Shown here: positions 33,161 to 44,814 of the stretch, piece by piece
Layout of the letters: each line of letters begins with the position of its first letter
Numbering within the stretch: position 1 is the first letter of the stretch
Assembly: GCA_022496805.1 (NCBI GenBank)
Contig: CM040100.1
Coordinates: 16,025,009 to 16,089,008, forward strand
Length of the DNA: 64,000 nt
Reading direction: 5' to 3'
Source: Pohlia nutans
Lineage: Eukaryota; Streptophyta; Bryopsida; Bryales; Mniaceae
The notes under the pieces: generated by a model
Databases searched by the model: none
Seen by the model: only the letters and a program-made list of their open reading frames with translations
Told to the model about the DNA's origin: nothing
Position numbers and translations under genes: made by a program

Positions 33161-36100
33161 TTAACCCTGGCTACCAAAGTGGCCAGAGTGACGAGAAGAG
33201 CCACCTTCAGCAGCCTCAGCTCTCTTCTCCCGCAATTTCTCCAGAACAATGCGGCGCTTTTCGTCAAGCCTGGTGATCCCCTTCTTACCCAGGCTGAGCA
33301 TCTTGGTGCGGCGTGATGATGCACTAGAATCACTGGAGTCTTTTGACAGTAGATCTGCCCTGGTATTGTGTTCCTGGTTCGAGCCCACCTGCAACTGCTC
33401 CGGGACACAGACCGTTGAAGGTCAGTTGCCATAATTATCAGAAAACCAACAGTGAGGGCCAAACTGAAAGCCTAATTATATAAGGGCCACTTTAGATTGC
33501 ACAAGCCATAGCAACAAGCTTGAGATAACCAGAAATCCTACATCTTGATTGCTGCAAGAATCAGTTTTTACTTGTACTACCGGTACCTCATTTTGTTCCA
33601 TGTTGACAAGTAATCCAAGTAAGAAGAATGAGAATGAAGAGATGGGGCTACACGTGGCATGCTAAAAATATTTGAGATAACATACATAACTTCAAGCTAC
33701 CTCTATGAGATGGACTGGACAAATGTTACTCCAACTGTGTCAAATGCAATGGATTATTTTATGCTTGTCATCTCACCCCTAGTTGCACATGATGTTGATT
33801 CAAATTTTAAGCTTGTTACCTGAGGCTTCGACCTGTCCAAATCTAAAGTGGCCCTACTAAGACCAACGAACGAAATTAATATGTGAATGAGCTTGAAATT
33901 CAGTAGCGGTGATGGAAGAATGTACCTGGTAAGACGGATTCTGTGACAGTTCGCTTAGCGAAGAAGCTGAGCCAGGCTCGGAGTGTTGCAAGAGATCTCT
34001 GTCAAGGGGTCTGGCTGTCGCTCGCTCGGATGCTCCGGAGTCAAATTCACTACTCGAATCCAACGGCTTCAAGTCCCTGCTGTAGTCATCGTCATCAAGC
34101 AAAGGCGTTGTCAAGTCAGACTCATTGTCCTCCCGTATAGACGGGGGTGCTGAAGAGTGCACCGATGGCCGTGATTGAAACGAGTGCTCAAAGCTTGACT
34201 GCTCTGAGTTGGCAGCAAACCGTGACGAATTCCTGTTAACAGTTCCAGAGGTTCCTTGGAGGCTGCTGCTTTGGGAGGGAGGAGCCGTGGGCGGTGGCAT
34301 CTGCGTTGTTACAGATGGGCCCATTCGAGAGCTAGACTGTGTTTGGGGCTCAGGTAATGAAGAGGCTGGAGAGCCATGGCCGATGCTCTGAGCAGGAGAC
34401 TCTGAAATCTGACGCATAGCCTGAGAAGGAAGTTTGCTCGGAAGTGATTGACCACTAAATTTGTCATTCTCCTGGACTGTGGGTTTCGGCTGTGCAGAGT
34501 CAGGGTTGGGTTTGGAGCTTTGACGCTCGTTCTCAGAGTTTAGTATGGCCGAGAACGCAACGGGAAGGTCGCTTTGTGGTATCCAGTCCTCTTTCTCAGC
34601 CATCATCCAGTGGAGAAACAGATCTTGGCAATATGGCGTGACAATTGACTCCCGAATTTGTACCTGCATATATGTGGCAGCTATGAAGTTACATCAACTT
34701 GTATAGAACTAATTACAGGCACCAAAAGAGTTCGTGCACAATCAAGAAGAAGACCTCCCTCTCCAAATGATGAAATATGCTGCTTTCAACAAGTTAGACA
34801 GGTACTCTCTATAAGTTTTCAAACATTTCCAGTTTGAGAAGGGAGTGGATGCACAAGAACAAACGAAGTCGACTTAGCTGTGAATAAACAAACAGTGAAA
34901 CTTGAGACTTAGTACCTTGATTTGGTTGGCAATAAAGCTACCCAAAGGCCCGCTGCTAATACGGTGATCACCAATGCAAGGCTCTGGTGCCAAATCGATG
35001 TTGGGCATTTCCTTGAAAGAAAACCACATACGATCAGAAGGTGGTGCTCTCAGACTGACGATGCAAGTTCCCTTCACAGAAACCAACCTGATTTTCAAAA
35101 GTAGAGGCACCTGCACCATCATTCACCCCCAATCCAAAAGTCAGAAACTCAAAGTAGTACACTTTCCTTAAATTCTATGATACTTTTGGAACTTAAACAG
35201 AGCAATATCCACACATTCAAAAATACGGCATGAGCAGATGGAAGGCATTCATGATGAAAATTTCCACAGACCTGAGAGATTTGATCAGCAGCACGAGACA
35301 TCATGGTTTTCACTGAATTTATCCACCTTCCCTTTCTACTACTGTCATCGCCTGCCAACAGTCATAGGATCACTTGCGTGCATTAAAGAAAACTGGGCAG
35401 TCGATTAAAGGCAAGATTGCACTACCACTATTCTCACCAGAGCAACTGCAAAACTGCAACGAATATTTCTACCCTTATCACAGAAGTTTCAACAAAGAAG
35501 TGTGAACTTTCAAACAGAAAAATCTTTGTACCTGATCCAGGTTTTTTGGTGACAGCTACTTGTCTAGCCTCCATCACTGCGGAAGACCCTTCTGCCGTCT
35601 CGAGATCCTCCCCGATGCCTGAAACGATAGCGGCAGCAGCAGCCCCTGCTGACCCTGGTTCTGCCATTTGCGAAGCCACTTTCTCTTGTGCAATTTGGTC
35701 TCGCACATCTACTCGCGTCTCAATTGTGATGAAGCCTCCACCATGCCATTCCAGGTCCACTTCCATAGCCAAAGCCCCTGCAGAGTCCGCGGGCAGCATG
35801 CGGAGTGCTGTTGCGAAAGGAGGATCTTTTCCGAGATCAAGCTCTTTGATTGTAATCGATTTGATATAGCTGGGCGTCTTTATTTTTGATATTAACCTCT
35901 GAAGAATTTGCAGACACCAGGGTAAGGCTTTTTTGAGTACAATCATCTATGGAGCAAGCAGTAACAAGAACAACAACCTTTCAGATGATAGAAAAGAACT
36001 TGCCTGAAAATGGTTCTGTACCCACTCAACCCGGGTTTGGCTGTGGTAGAAGTCAAAAAACAGTCTACCAACAAGCATGTTCAAACAAAGAAGTCCTTGA

Positions 36101-37865
36101 TCAATTTCCTTCTCAACTCTTTCATTCTCAGGGCCGTGCATCAGAACAGCTGGAAGCACCTCATCAGAATCTTTTCTATCCTTCTGAGTTAATGCCAGGG
36201 CTGACTTTTCTCCATCGCTGTCACTGGATGCAGATTCACTTCGAGATATACTGTCATTGCTCACATGGCTTGCACGGGATCCACTTTTACTGTCTTCGGG
36301 GTCATCAGAGATAGGACTTTCCTTCCCCTTCCTACTGCTGCCTTCATTAGTCTGCACTTGCGAAATTCTTCGGGAGAACTTCCCAAGTTCCTCTATAGCA
36401 TCTGGTGATCTAGTGTTTTCTTTAGAATTCTTGCCCTTAGAATTCCGTCGCAACAATTTGTTGAGGAACCTTTGTTTCTTCGAGACATTCTCCTCTGAGT
36501 TCTTGTCGTCGTCTGACTTCTCTTCCTTGCGTGCGGTGATGAAGTGATTGGCTTCTCTTGTTGAATGGAACCTATTTAAATAAGGCACGTGCATTTCAGC
36601 TCCATCAGTGTATTCCCTGAATTCCCTCTTCAGTCTGGTACACCAATCATTTCCTCTTGCAGTTGCTCGAAGCACTTCGCACCAGGCTTCCTTCTCATAC
36701 CCCGATTCAGCATAAAACAGACAGTCCTTGCAATCTCGATACAATGTGCGGGAAGAATGGTGCAACTTGATAGGAAACCTTTTAGCCCTGTTCGCACATT
36801 TTCAAGCCACCAAATTCTAGATTTAATCCTCTATTCCACAATATTAAAAAAATCAAACTCACGCAAGATAAATAACAATCGCAATAATGAGAGAAGTTTT
36901 ACTATTCTGTAGACATGAATTCTTTGGTCCCATGCCAAGTTCAATATCAAGAGCGAAGTAGAGATTATCTTTAAAGCTCTGAAAGAAGAAAGGAGGCTCA
37001 TTAACACATACCATTTGCCACCTTGACTTGCGCCAGCTGAGACAGATACAACTTCGCAGCCTTCAAGTGAAATGTGCTCTTTGGTACCATCAGCTCCCTC
37101 CAAAACCAAAGTCCCTTCCTTCAAAATGACATGCCTCCACACTGGAGCAATCTCGATTACATCTTTGGTTGATTCCCCCCGCTTCGAACCCTCTTTAGAT
37201 CCATCTTTCTCTGCCTCTTTCTCTTTCTTCTTGTCTTTTCCTGGCTTTTGCAACACAGCTTTGGTCCAGTCTCCTTCAGGAAGCGGTGCAACCCACAAAT
37301 TTCCCTGTCGGAAAGCCAACATTCGTCTCAAGAAAGAACTTGACAACATCTTCCACACTACAGGACTCAGTACCAGACAAGATGACATAACTGCAGTTAG
37401 GTCATCTCACAACTGCAACAAAAACGCAGCTGCACTAGTCGAGTGGAATTCACAATGCGAAAAATTCAAGCTCCAGAATGTGAATTGATACGATAGAACT
37501 TATCATCTAAATCATAGCATAAAATAAATACGAAGAATCAGTAGACATCAAAGTAAACCGACATCAGGTAGCGCACTACAAACCTGAAGGCTGAAACTGA
37601 TGGAGCCAGCTTCTTCACTTGCAGCATATTCCAATGAAGAGGTGGAGCTTGGATGGTGCCTCGGTTTCCTCGCCAGCAATCGGCTGACGAAATACACTAC
37701 ACAAACAATCTCTACAAGCGCCAACACGAAAATTCCGCCAAAGAAAGAAGGCAAGCAACCAAATGTACTACAAGTCGCCCTCGGCATCATCGCCATATCT
37801 AGCCCCCCCATATCCGAGTCCATCTGTACGATGATGCTTTCCACGCCCCGATACGACACTAACAT
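33161..37865 (-). CDS. TEX2-type SMP-domain lipid-transfer protein, complete
   Basis: Plant member of the TEX2/Nvj2-like family (older name DUF2404), proteins anchored in the ER that shuttle lipids at membrane contact sites. Eight exons, phases all compatible: 37584-37865, 37012-37304, 36004-36787, 35532-35898, 35272-35351, 34916-35110, 33926-34663, 33161-33388; 988 aa. Domain order: N-terminal TM (about 41-64, FGGIFVLALVEIVCVVYFV), a PH-like region split over exons 2-3 (about 95-260), a Ser/charged linker, the SMP domain (about 415-665, with LNMLVGRLFFDFYHS and PSYIKSITIKELDLG), a Ser/Pro/Gln-rich tail and a basic helix (DEKRRIVLEKLREKRAEA). Exon 3 ends at a GC donor (CAG|GCAAGT). A second in-frame Met lies at residue 15 (37823). 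Longer than the Arabidopsis relatives as I recall them (roughly 800 aa), mostly in the tail. The family call is firm; exact start less so. Confidence 0.9.
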
Positions 37866-38541
37866 AGATCAGTCTGTTAATTTCACAAATTACATCAATC
37901 CGTAATTTTCACAGCTACGCAATTGGAGCCCTCAAACCCTAAATGCGCCTGAAACAAACTATAAATAAATAGTAAAAATCCTCGAACTCTCCGCTTACAA
38001 AACAGAACAGACCGATACGCAAATCTCACCAGCTTAATTCAGTTGATGAATCGAGACATTATCCGGGGTCGCTAGGGTTTAGGGTTACAAAGCGCCATTA
38101 ATGGCGAGGTACTAAAAGAAATATATCACCAGAGCGACAATCGTGACATGAATTTTTCAGAATTTTAGAACTACGAAGAAGCAGAAGTCGAAAGATGGAA
38201 AGATGAAATCGAAGAATGAAGGTCGGGATCGAATTCGAGGGAATTGTTTGGAAATTTGTGCCACAGCAAGTTTGTCAAAGCAGGACGGGATCGGCAGAAA
38301 GAAGGCGATGGGATTGGTGTGAATGGGACGAGTCAGTGTGAATGGGACTGAGCGGTTTGGTCTCTCTTCCAATGCAATCCACCTCCTTGACACGTGTCGG
38401 ACTCGTATCTTCGGGTCGGTGGTGGTGTGTTGGCACCGTAGCTTGCCACGTCGGATTGGTCTCGGGTTCGACGAATGATTCTCTTTGGGTGCGCTTTTGC
38501 ACGTGGCAGTGCCGGCCAGCCGTGGTTCGAAATGTACTACC
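37866..38541 (-). promoter_or_regulatory. Probable 5' UTR and promoter of the TEX2-type gene
   Basis: GC-richer than its surroundings, with a telo-box-like TAGGGTTTAGGGTT at about 38073-38086 near the gene. Long open frames on both strands at 38157-38651 have no recognisable motif and are read as composition effects. A TTAA MITE begins at 38542. Confidence 0.45.
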
Positions 38542-39074
38542 TTAACCCCTAAAAGCCCGAGGGGTATTGGACAAAACATAAATGTGTTATAATATGTGCC
38601 TTCCGTATGTTCGATGAAGTTTGGTTCAATAGACAAAATGTAGAGTATCATCTTTACAAATTATCCGTACGGTCAAACTTCCAAAAATAACTTTAGATCA
38701 TTTTTTAATGAATTTAAAAGCATTAACCTTTGAAATTTGTATAAATTATAATTTTCAATTTTAGAGTTCAAAATTTAGTATGATTGGTTAAAGTTGGGCT
38801 ATCTATTGTAAACTTCAAAAAAGCAAAAGAAATAATGGAGGGATCATCATTACTTTCCCCAAATAGCAAATTTTATAACACTAAGACAATGTTGAGGTGA
38901 TCTACTTTGAAAATTTCTCCCGGGTGGAGTTTAACTCGGATTGCCATAATTCAAATTGGGTTGGAAAGTAGACTTGATGTAGTATTTTAAATTTTTTTTT
39001 ATTTTTTTGTTTCAGGCAGCCTGTTAGATTTAGGCAGCGACCAGAAAATGGTCGTTTGAGTGCTTAGGGGTTAA
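38542..39074. mobile_element. TTAA MITE, family D (copy T13, 533 bp)
   Basis: TTAACCCCTAAAAGCCCG at the left and GTGCTTAGGGGTTAA at the right. Uninterrupted relative of 12456-13409. Its right TTAA is followed directly by CCCCTAAACGTTC, the left end of another element, as at 13406. Confidence 0.8.
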
Positions 39075-39300
39075 CCCCTAAACGTTCAACCGTCGAGAAT
39101 GTGGACGATGTACAGAGCCAAACACAGATTTCTCATCCGTCATTGACTTTTTGCAGTGTGGATTAACTAGTATAATAGTTGATTGTGGTCAATCTTAAAA
39201 GTACTGAAAAACCTGATTTGGATGTTTGATAATTTTTAAAAATCTCTAGTGACTTCAAATTTATAAGCATTTAGAGTACTACTAAAAAATTTATGGTAAT
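39071..39300 (+). mobile_element. TTAA-family left end (copy T14, partner end not found)
   Basis: TTAACCCCTAAACGTTCAAC followed by sequence like the left part of 56054-56825 (CAAACACAGATTTCTCATCC). The matching right end was not found before the hAT-like MITE at 39310. Confidence 0.5.
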
Positions 39301-39309
39301 GTCTAATCT

Positions 39310-39585
39310 CAGGGAAGACACTTAGTGTAAATTTTGGGTACATATGAGCGAACAAAGAGTATTTAATGGGGGACTATGAAATAATTGGAATATTTTACTA
39401 TTTATAGTATATTTAGGGTATATTTCATATATATTCTAGGAATATTCCTAAAATATTCCCAAATTGGTTTTAAAACATCCTATATTACTTCTATAAATTT
39501 ATAATTCTTATCTCAAATGAATAAAAGACACCCTATATTTCTACTCTCATAGTTATCTAAATTCTTAACAGTGACTTCCCCGGGC
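39310..39585. mobile_element. hAT-like MITE, inverted relative of 29161-29434
   Basis: CAGGGAAGACACTTAGTGTAA at the left and AGTGACTTCCCC at the right. Internal sequence is the reverse complement of 29161-29434 with divergence. Possible flanking duplication TCTAAT on each side. Confidence 0.6.
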
Positions 39586-40159
39586 TTCTAATTATCATGT
39601 TCTACAATTCAAGTTTTGTTTCTGAAAATTATGGTAAATATTGCAAAAGTCATGACAATATAAAGCCTTTTAAATTCAACATAAGAACTAATAATAAAAA
39701 ATTGGTTATTTAAATTTCTAAAAGTGTATTTTAGTTGAATGTATCTATATTCATGGAGAAAAATTTGAATCATTCCACTCTAATTAATGAAATGAAACTT
39801 ATAATGAATTTTGTTTTGTAAGCAATTAAGGATTTCTAAGCCAAAACAACATTCGTTGTTTTTTCTTAAACTCAAGTCTCAAAATTCTCAAAAACAAAAT
39901 AAGATTAAGGATGTAGAATTTTTGTTTGAATACTATCACCATTAGAAATAGCATTTCCTCATTTTATGTGAGAGTTTTTAACAATTCAGTTTTTTCTTTC
40001 ACCGTGTACCTCCTTCGATTTTCTATTTTATTCAAATATGATTGTAAAAGGTTCTTAGTTGAAATATATACATGTGCGTATGTATACATGCATGTATGCA
40101 TGCTTCCTAAAATTCAAATATTTTCTAAAATTTAATTTAATTTCGTGTATCTCTGCATA
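39586..40159. other. AT-rich spacer
   Basis: Includes an alternating GTATGTATACATGCATG-type stretch at about 40077-40103. No gene. Confidence 0.3.
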
Positions 40160-40200
40160 TTAACCCTTAACCCCTAAACGTCCTCAGCGTTCCCAGATTA
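40160..40200 (+). mobile_element. Two stacked TTAA-family left ends
   Basis: TTAACCCTTAACCCCTAAACG: a TTAACCC is followed after three bases by a second TTAA and a canonical CCCCTAAACGTCC end. No matching right end was found nearby. Confidence 0.5.
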
Positions 40201-42737
40201 GCAAAAGTGTTGTTTTGGTCAAAATTTTGTTTTCCAAATTGTGGAATATTCAACTTTGTGTTTACAAATCGAACCGTAGGATTTGATGAGAATGTGATGA
40301 TATATTCATGTAAGATTCAGCAAGGTCATTTTCAATCAGCAGATTGAGAGATGTTAGTGTTTGACTGGCTGAAATTTCCGTTGACTCTGGACGGGCAGGA
40401 AGGCATTTTGCTAGTATATGCAGAAATACACATACATAAAAAATTTGTAAAATCTGCTGAAATAATTTTTCATGTGCTTGACGATGTGTGTGATAAGGGA
40501 GATTTTTTTGCTTCAAGAAATAGTGCACAAGATGGAAAATATGAAGCTTGCATTTAGTGTGGTACAAAATAGAATTTCAAAATTCTTGTGAACGGGCTGC
40601 CCAACTACGCCAACCCCAAGAATGAAAATTTGTGGACTGTACACAGTTCTGCAACTCTAGGCGGATGATGAATCATCAATGCGCATGCTGCCCTACAATC
40701 TGAAGTGTGGGAAGCAAGCCAGGGCAGGCGTGGCTTATCGACTTCAGAAACTAGCTGTCAGAGCTTCAGCTGAAGAGCAGTTGGCTTCTCTTCCTCCCTC
40801 TAGACAGGGCCGGTCACTCCTCCTTCAAGCAACTCCCCGGCCTTCAAGCACCTCCCCCGCCTGTGACACAACCCTTTTAGAAATTCCCAGTAAAATCTCT
40901 CCACACAAACACATCCATAATAGAAAGTCATTCCTATTCTATTTTGAGTGATTAAATCGTCGCACTGCACCTATGTCCGCAGCTGCTAGTCCTTACAAAT
41001 TAAATTCCTAACAGCTATCAAAAGCCCTGAATGCTGAAGTTTCTATCACAAAACATTCAGCACTGTGCTATCTCCCTGAAAGACTAAGGAGGTAGTGCAC
41101 TCCTTTCATCGCTAATCAAAGTTTCTGAGAGCTTCTTGCGAATCATGCTTGCTGATTGAAAGAAGCAAAAAGGTAAGTGGAGTTCGAAACGCTGTAAAGT
41201 TTATCTGCTGGATATCCAACAAAATTGGTACATGCTCCAACAAACACTTTCTTATTTTGACCAAGATAAATTCAGGTTCGGCGAGCAACTAATTCTACTT
41301 GTAGAAATAAAAAATCACCTTCCCATACAAAGCAAATTAAAGCTAATTTCGACCATTAAAACACCATAGCTACTCCTCAACTTCCAGACACCTCAACTTC
41401 CAGACAAGAAAGTCGAAGAGAAAGCTACCGGATCTAGAAATTTTGATGCTTCCTCGGTCCCAGACTGGAATGCACACAAAAGCAATGAATGCAAAGGGTC
41501 AGATCAGATGGGTGCTCACCGAATTCCTGTGCGCCCATATGCTCCTTAGACAGACGACGACGCCGTGATGGCTGGAAGGCCTGCTGAAGGGCGAGGGGGC
41601 GATATGGTACTGGAAAGACGACGAGCTTGCAAACCCTGGTGCTTGTTTCCTCTTCCCGTGACACGATCAGAGCTTACAAACCCCGGTGCTTGTTTCCTCC
41701 TCCCGTGGCAACGACGACAGGAGACCGGCCTGCAAGCAGCACTTGCATGCGCAGCGGCCCCATTATAAAACTCAGGCTTTTATAAAAATCTCAGCAGCTT
41801 CCTTCGCCTCTCCTTGCCAGCTGCGTACGTGTGGTCCAAGCTTGATAAGATACAGAGCCTTCAGTTGATACCTGAGTGTCTAGTAAGTATTGCATGATGT
41901 TGTGCTGGCCGGTACACTCTAATAAATTTTCCACCCCCATCAGCTTGCAGATAAAACTATACACACAAAAACGCCGGGAGCCGCTAACCAACGAGCGGCA
42001 CCGATTCTTTTACACACTTAATCGAATCGCAACGAAAATCAGAATTGCTGAAACGAATCAAGCCCTAGTGTCTACAGCTTCCGTATATAAGACAGCCAAC
42101 GCCACGATCTCAAGGAATTATAAGAAGCACGACTTCGAATGTACGGCTATGGTCATTCCAACGACCCAGCACATTTCCACAAAAAAAAAAACAAGAAGCT
42201 AAAATCGCTGCAATAGCAAGTATTGCATGATGTTGTGCTGGCCGGTACACTCTAATGGCCGGTACGCAATCGCTGCAATAGCAAGAAACAGAGGTCGAAT
42301 GTCAGACCTCAACAATACAAGAACAGAGAAATTTCGACTTTAAGGCAGATCTCACATTTCCACCAAAAAAAAACAAGAAGCTAAAATGCAGCGATGTCAT
42401 AATTCGAACCGGCACGGCAGGAGTGAGTTGAGGTGCGCGGGGGAGGAAAATATCTAGGGTTAAGAATTACTTGAGGGAACGCAGAATCCATTCCTGACGC
42501 AAAATCGGAGCGAAGAAGATGGCAGCGGAATAGGCGACGCAGCAAACTGGCGGTGGAGAGGAAGCTAGTGAAGCACGACGAGCAGATGCTGGCTGGCATC
42601 TTCCTCTGCAAGGCTAGGTTCACTTGGCTTCCTTTCCCTTCCGTGAAAGCAGAGACGGCCTGTCCCACCTGTCCCACCTGTCCACTGGCAACCGTAACTT
42701 CCCTGGCAGCATCAAAAATTTGCGTATAAAATTTAAC
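40201..42737. other. Locally duplicated region, possibly transcribed on the minus strand
   Basis: GC-richer than most of the window but no protein family recognised. Internal direct repeats: a 37-bp phrase ending GGCCGGTACACTCTAA at 41885-41921 and 42219-42255; CGCTGCAATAGCAAG at 42206 and 42270; AACAAGAAGCTAAAAT at about 42189 and 42372; a 47-bp tandem pair around 41641 and 41688. Splice-like sites occur on the minus strand (for example CAATTCG|GTGAGC at about 41520 and ACTCAG|GTATCA at about 41871). A spliced noncoding or rapidly changing gene is possible, unproven. Confidence 0.3.
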
Positions 42738-42739
42738 TA

Positions 42740-42954
42740 CACTAAATAGGTAGATTAGTGTTAAATAATTATAAGATTTGAAAATATTATAGATTTTTGC
42801 TCTAGACAAAAAAAATTACCAAAGACATTTATTTCAATACTATTGAAAGATCCCCATCTTGACCAATATAGAGGGTAAAAAAATTGGTCAACAATAAAAC
42901 TTACAACATGTTTATGTAAATCAGTGTATCTAACATTAATCTACCTGTTTAGTG
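42740..42954. mobile_element. Foldback MITE, CACTAAATAGGTAGATTA ends (copy 1)
   Basis: Left CACTAAATAGGTAGATTA and right TAATCTACCTGTTTAGTG are inverted, and the two arms pair imperfectly along most of their length. TA lies on each outer side (42738-42739, 42955-42956), compatible with a Tc1/mariner-type MITE. The copy at 47047-47289 is its reverse complement. Confidence 0.7.
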
Positions 42955-43059
42955 TAACAACCTTGCAAGAATAAATCAATAAGCCAATAAAAATGAGCCT
43001 TATTGCAAATGCCAAACAGAGAAATCAGAGCTTACCGTGCCCTCTTTTGAGTGTTGTCA

Positions 43060-44724
43060 CTATTTGCGAAGTGGAAAGTGGCACCGTGAAAAACAATCAC
43101 CCAAGTGCATAGAAACATCGCCACATTGTGGACAAAAAAACTTTGTCAAAGTTTTCCCATGGCAATGCCGACATACACGACGTTTATCACCTTTCACTAA
43201 TGAATGAACACCCGGTCGCCGATTGAATGTTGAAATTGTGCCTCTTCGCATCCCCCAATTCAACATTAGAGCCGCCGCAAGTTCCATTGTGAAGTCAACA
43301 TGTTCTAAGGCCTTCTTTCCTCCTTGGCGGCTACAAGACTTATGAATGATCCATGAATTCACCCTTGAGGTATCTAAGAGGAAAAAGAATAGGCGATGCC
43401 ACCACTTATGCGATCGCACTTGGCAAGAGTATTCTCCTCTCAATTGGTCAGATACGTCAACCCCCCTCATCCACTTTGTGTAGGCCTTTAAAATTGGTGA
43501 GGTGGGAATCTGCATCCTTTGGCTCCCTTGTTGTCGTGGCACTGTCTCGGGATGTAATGGATCGATAGAGAGAGGGTTGGCATGGGTTGACAATAGAAGT
43601 ACAGGTTTTTTGTCAACCCATGTAACACATGCAATGTTCCCACTACGATGCATCCTCCAACCTATGCTACCTTGAGGCTCCTTTTGCCACAGACTCTTAT
43701 TCGCTAAGGCTTGTGGCAATCCTATTCTATGTGACCTCACCGTTCCGGTTCCAAAAGTGCCAAGTTCTAACATGTCTACCAATAACTTGACACTAGTGAA
43801 GAAGTTATCCATGAAAACCATGTGACCATGATGATGCAAACTTGACATCAAGTTTTGCACCACCTCATATCCAGTCTTTGCCTCACCCGGACCCGCCCTT
43901 CGCAATGTATTCCGCAAAGTGGAGCCAGTATAAACTTCAAAATCATAGACATATTTCCTACTGGCATCTGCGATACACCAAACCTTTATCCCCCATTTAC
44001 AAGGTTTCTTTGGTAAGTATTGCCGAATGGGACAATACTTACCTTTGTATCGGACCATTAGTTCATCAATGGCTACCATTTGACCTAAGTGCCAATTCTC
44101 TTTGCACTTCGACCGCAATTCTGTCAACAACCACTTTAGCTTACCCAATTTGTCATGATTGGGATGCTCCCTATTAGTGGGTAAAAAACGATCATCAACT
44201 ATGTGCAAACATGCACTTATCTTTTCAAACCTTTGACGCGACATGCAAGATGAAATTGTAGTGCAATGTAGAAATGGTGATGAAGACTTCCAATAGGCAC
44301 GATGGTTAGGTAATATCTTGACTCCCATAAGCATAGATATTCCAATCCATGCTCGTAATTCATCAACATCTAACCTCCACCAATTAACCCCTCCCCGTGG
44401 ATTGCCATTGCCATTTAGTGTTGCCGCATATCTATTAGACTCTTTACAAATCTTGCCCAACGTGATAAGAGTAAAGAATCGTTCAAAGATAAGCAACGGC
44501 GAAGGAAAGTCCCGGAAAGGATGACTATGTCCAGGCGACTGACCTGTAAAATTGATGTTGGAATGACTGTAATTTGATGATTCCTGATTCCATGTCTCTT
44601 CCGCAAACTCCGGCCACTTTGGCTTTTTGGGGACACCTTGGCCACGGCTTCTACCTCGTCCTCTGCCTCGGCCTCTGCCACGGCCCCTAGTGGCAGCGGC
44701 AATGTGTGCTTGTACGCTGGCCAC
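43060..44724 (-). CDS. piggyBac-type transposase, catalytic core intact, start missing
   Basis: DDE_Tnp_1_7 family, the DDD transposases that insert at TTAA. The uninterrupted frame reads RG-rich N-terminus (about 13-29), conserved fold regions, the three expected aspartates in VAIDELMVRYKGK (D1), MVFMDNFFTS (D2) and WMRGVDVSDQ (D3 with a second Asp), and a C-terminal Cys/His domain (CRHCHG, FFCPQCGD, CFSRCHF) like the piggyBac RING/zinc ribbon. The frame is open back to a stop near 44815 but has no in-frame ATG before residue 131; codon 1 as bounded here is GTG at 44722-44724. An acceptor-like TTTTCCTACCTTACAG ends at 44755, so an upstream ATG exon is possible. A family P element abuts this point. 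No TTAA/CCC ends were found around the ORF, so it is either a domesticated gene or an element with lost ends. Confidence 0.9.
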   Translation of the reverse strand: MASVQAHIAAATRGRGRGRGRGRGRSRGQGVPKKPKWPEFAEETWNQESSNYSHSNINFTGQSPGHSHPFRDFPSPLLIFERFFTLITLGKICKESNRYAATLNGNGNPRGGVNWWRLDVDELRAWIGISMLMGVKILPNHRAYWKSSSPFLHCTTISSCMSRQRFEKISACLHIVDDRFLPTNREHPNHDKLGKLKWLLTELRSKCKENWHLGQMVAIDELMVRYKGKYCPIRQYLPKKPCKWGIKVWCIADASRKYVYDFEVYTGSTLRNTLRRAGPGEAKTGYEVVQNLMSSLHHHGHMVFMDNFFTSVKLLVDMLELGTFGTGTVRSHRIGLPQALANKSLWQKEPQGSIGWRMHRSGNIACVTWVDKKPVLLLSTHANPLSIDPLHPETVPRQQGSQRMQIPTSPILKAYTKWMRGVDVSDQLRGEYSCQVRSHKWWHRLFFFLLDTSRVNSWIIHKSCSRQGGKKALEHVDFTMELAAALMLNWGMRRGTISTFNRRPGVHSLVKGDKRRVCRHCHGKTLTKFFCPQCGDVSMHLGDCFSRCHFPLRK

Positions 44725-44814
44725 CCCTCTTCCATGCCCACTCTGGGTGCTTGGCTGTAAGGTAGGAAAACCAAAAACGGTTAAAAGTGTCCTCTCATAG
44801 TGTAGCAGTAAAAT

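Noticed and set aside
33110..36912. Many plus-strand frames across the TEX2-type gene
   Set aside because: Shadows of the minus-strand exons, which have a consistent splice and domain structure.
38157..38651. 164-codon minus-strand frame upstream of the TEX2-type gene
   Set aside because: Overlaps opposite-strand frames in a GC-rich leader, runs into a MITE and has no motif.
42455..42470. AATATCTAGGGTTAA as the terminus of the transposase-bearing element, because it resembles the insect piggyBac end
   Set aside because: Its orientation points away from the transposase, and AACCCTAG is a common plant sequence.
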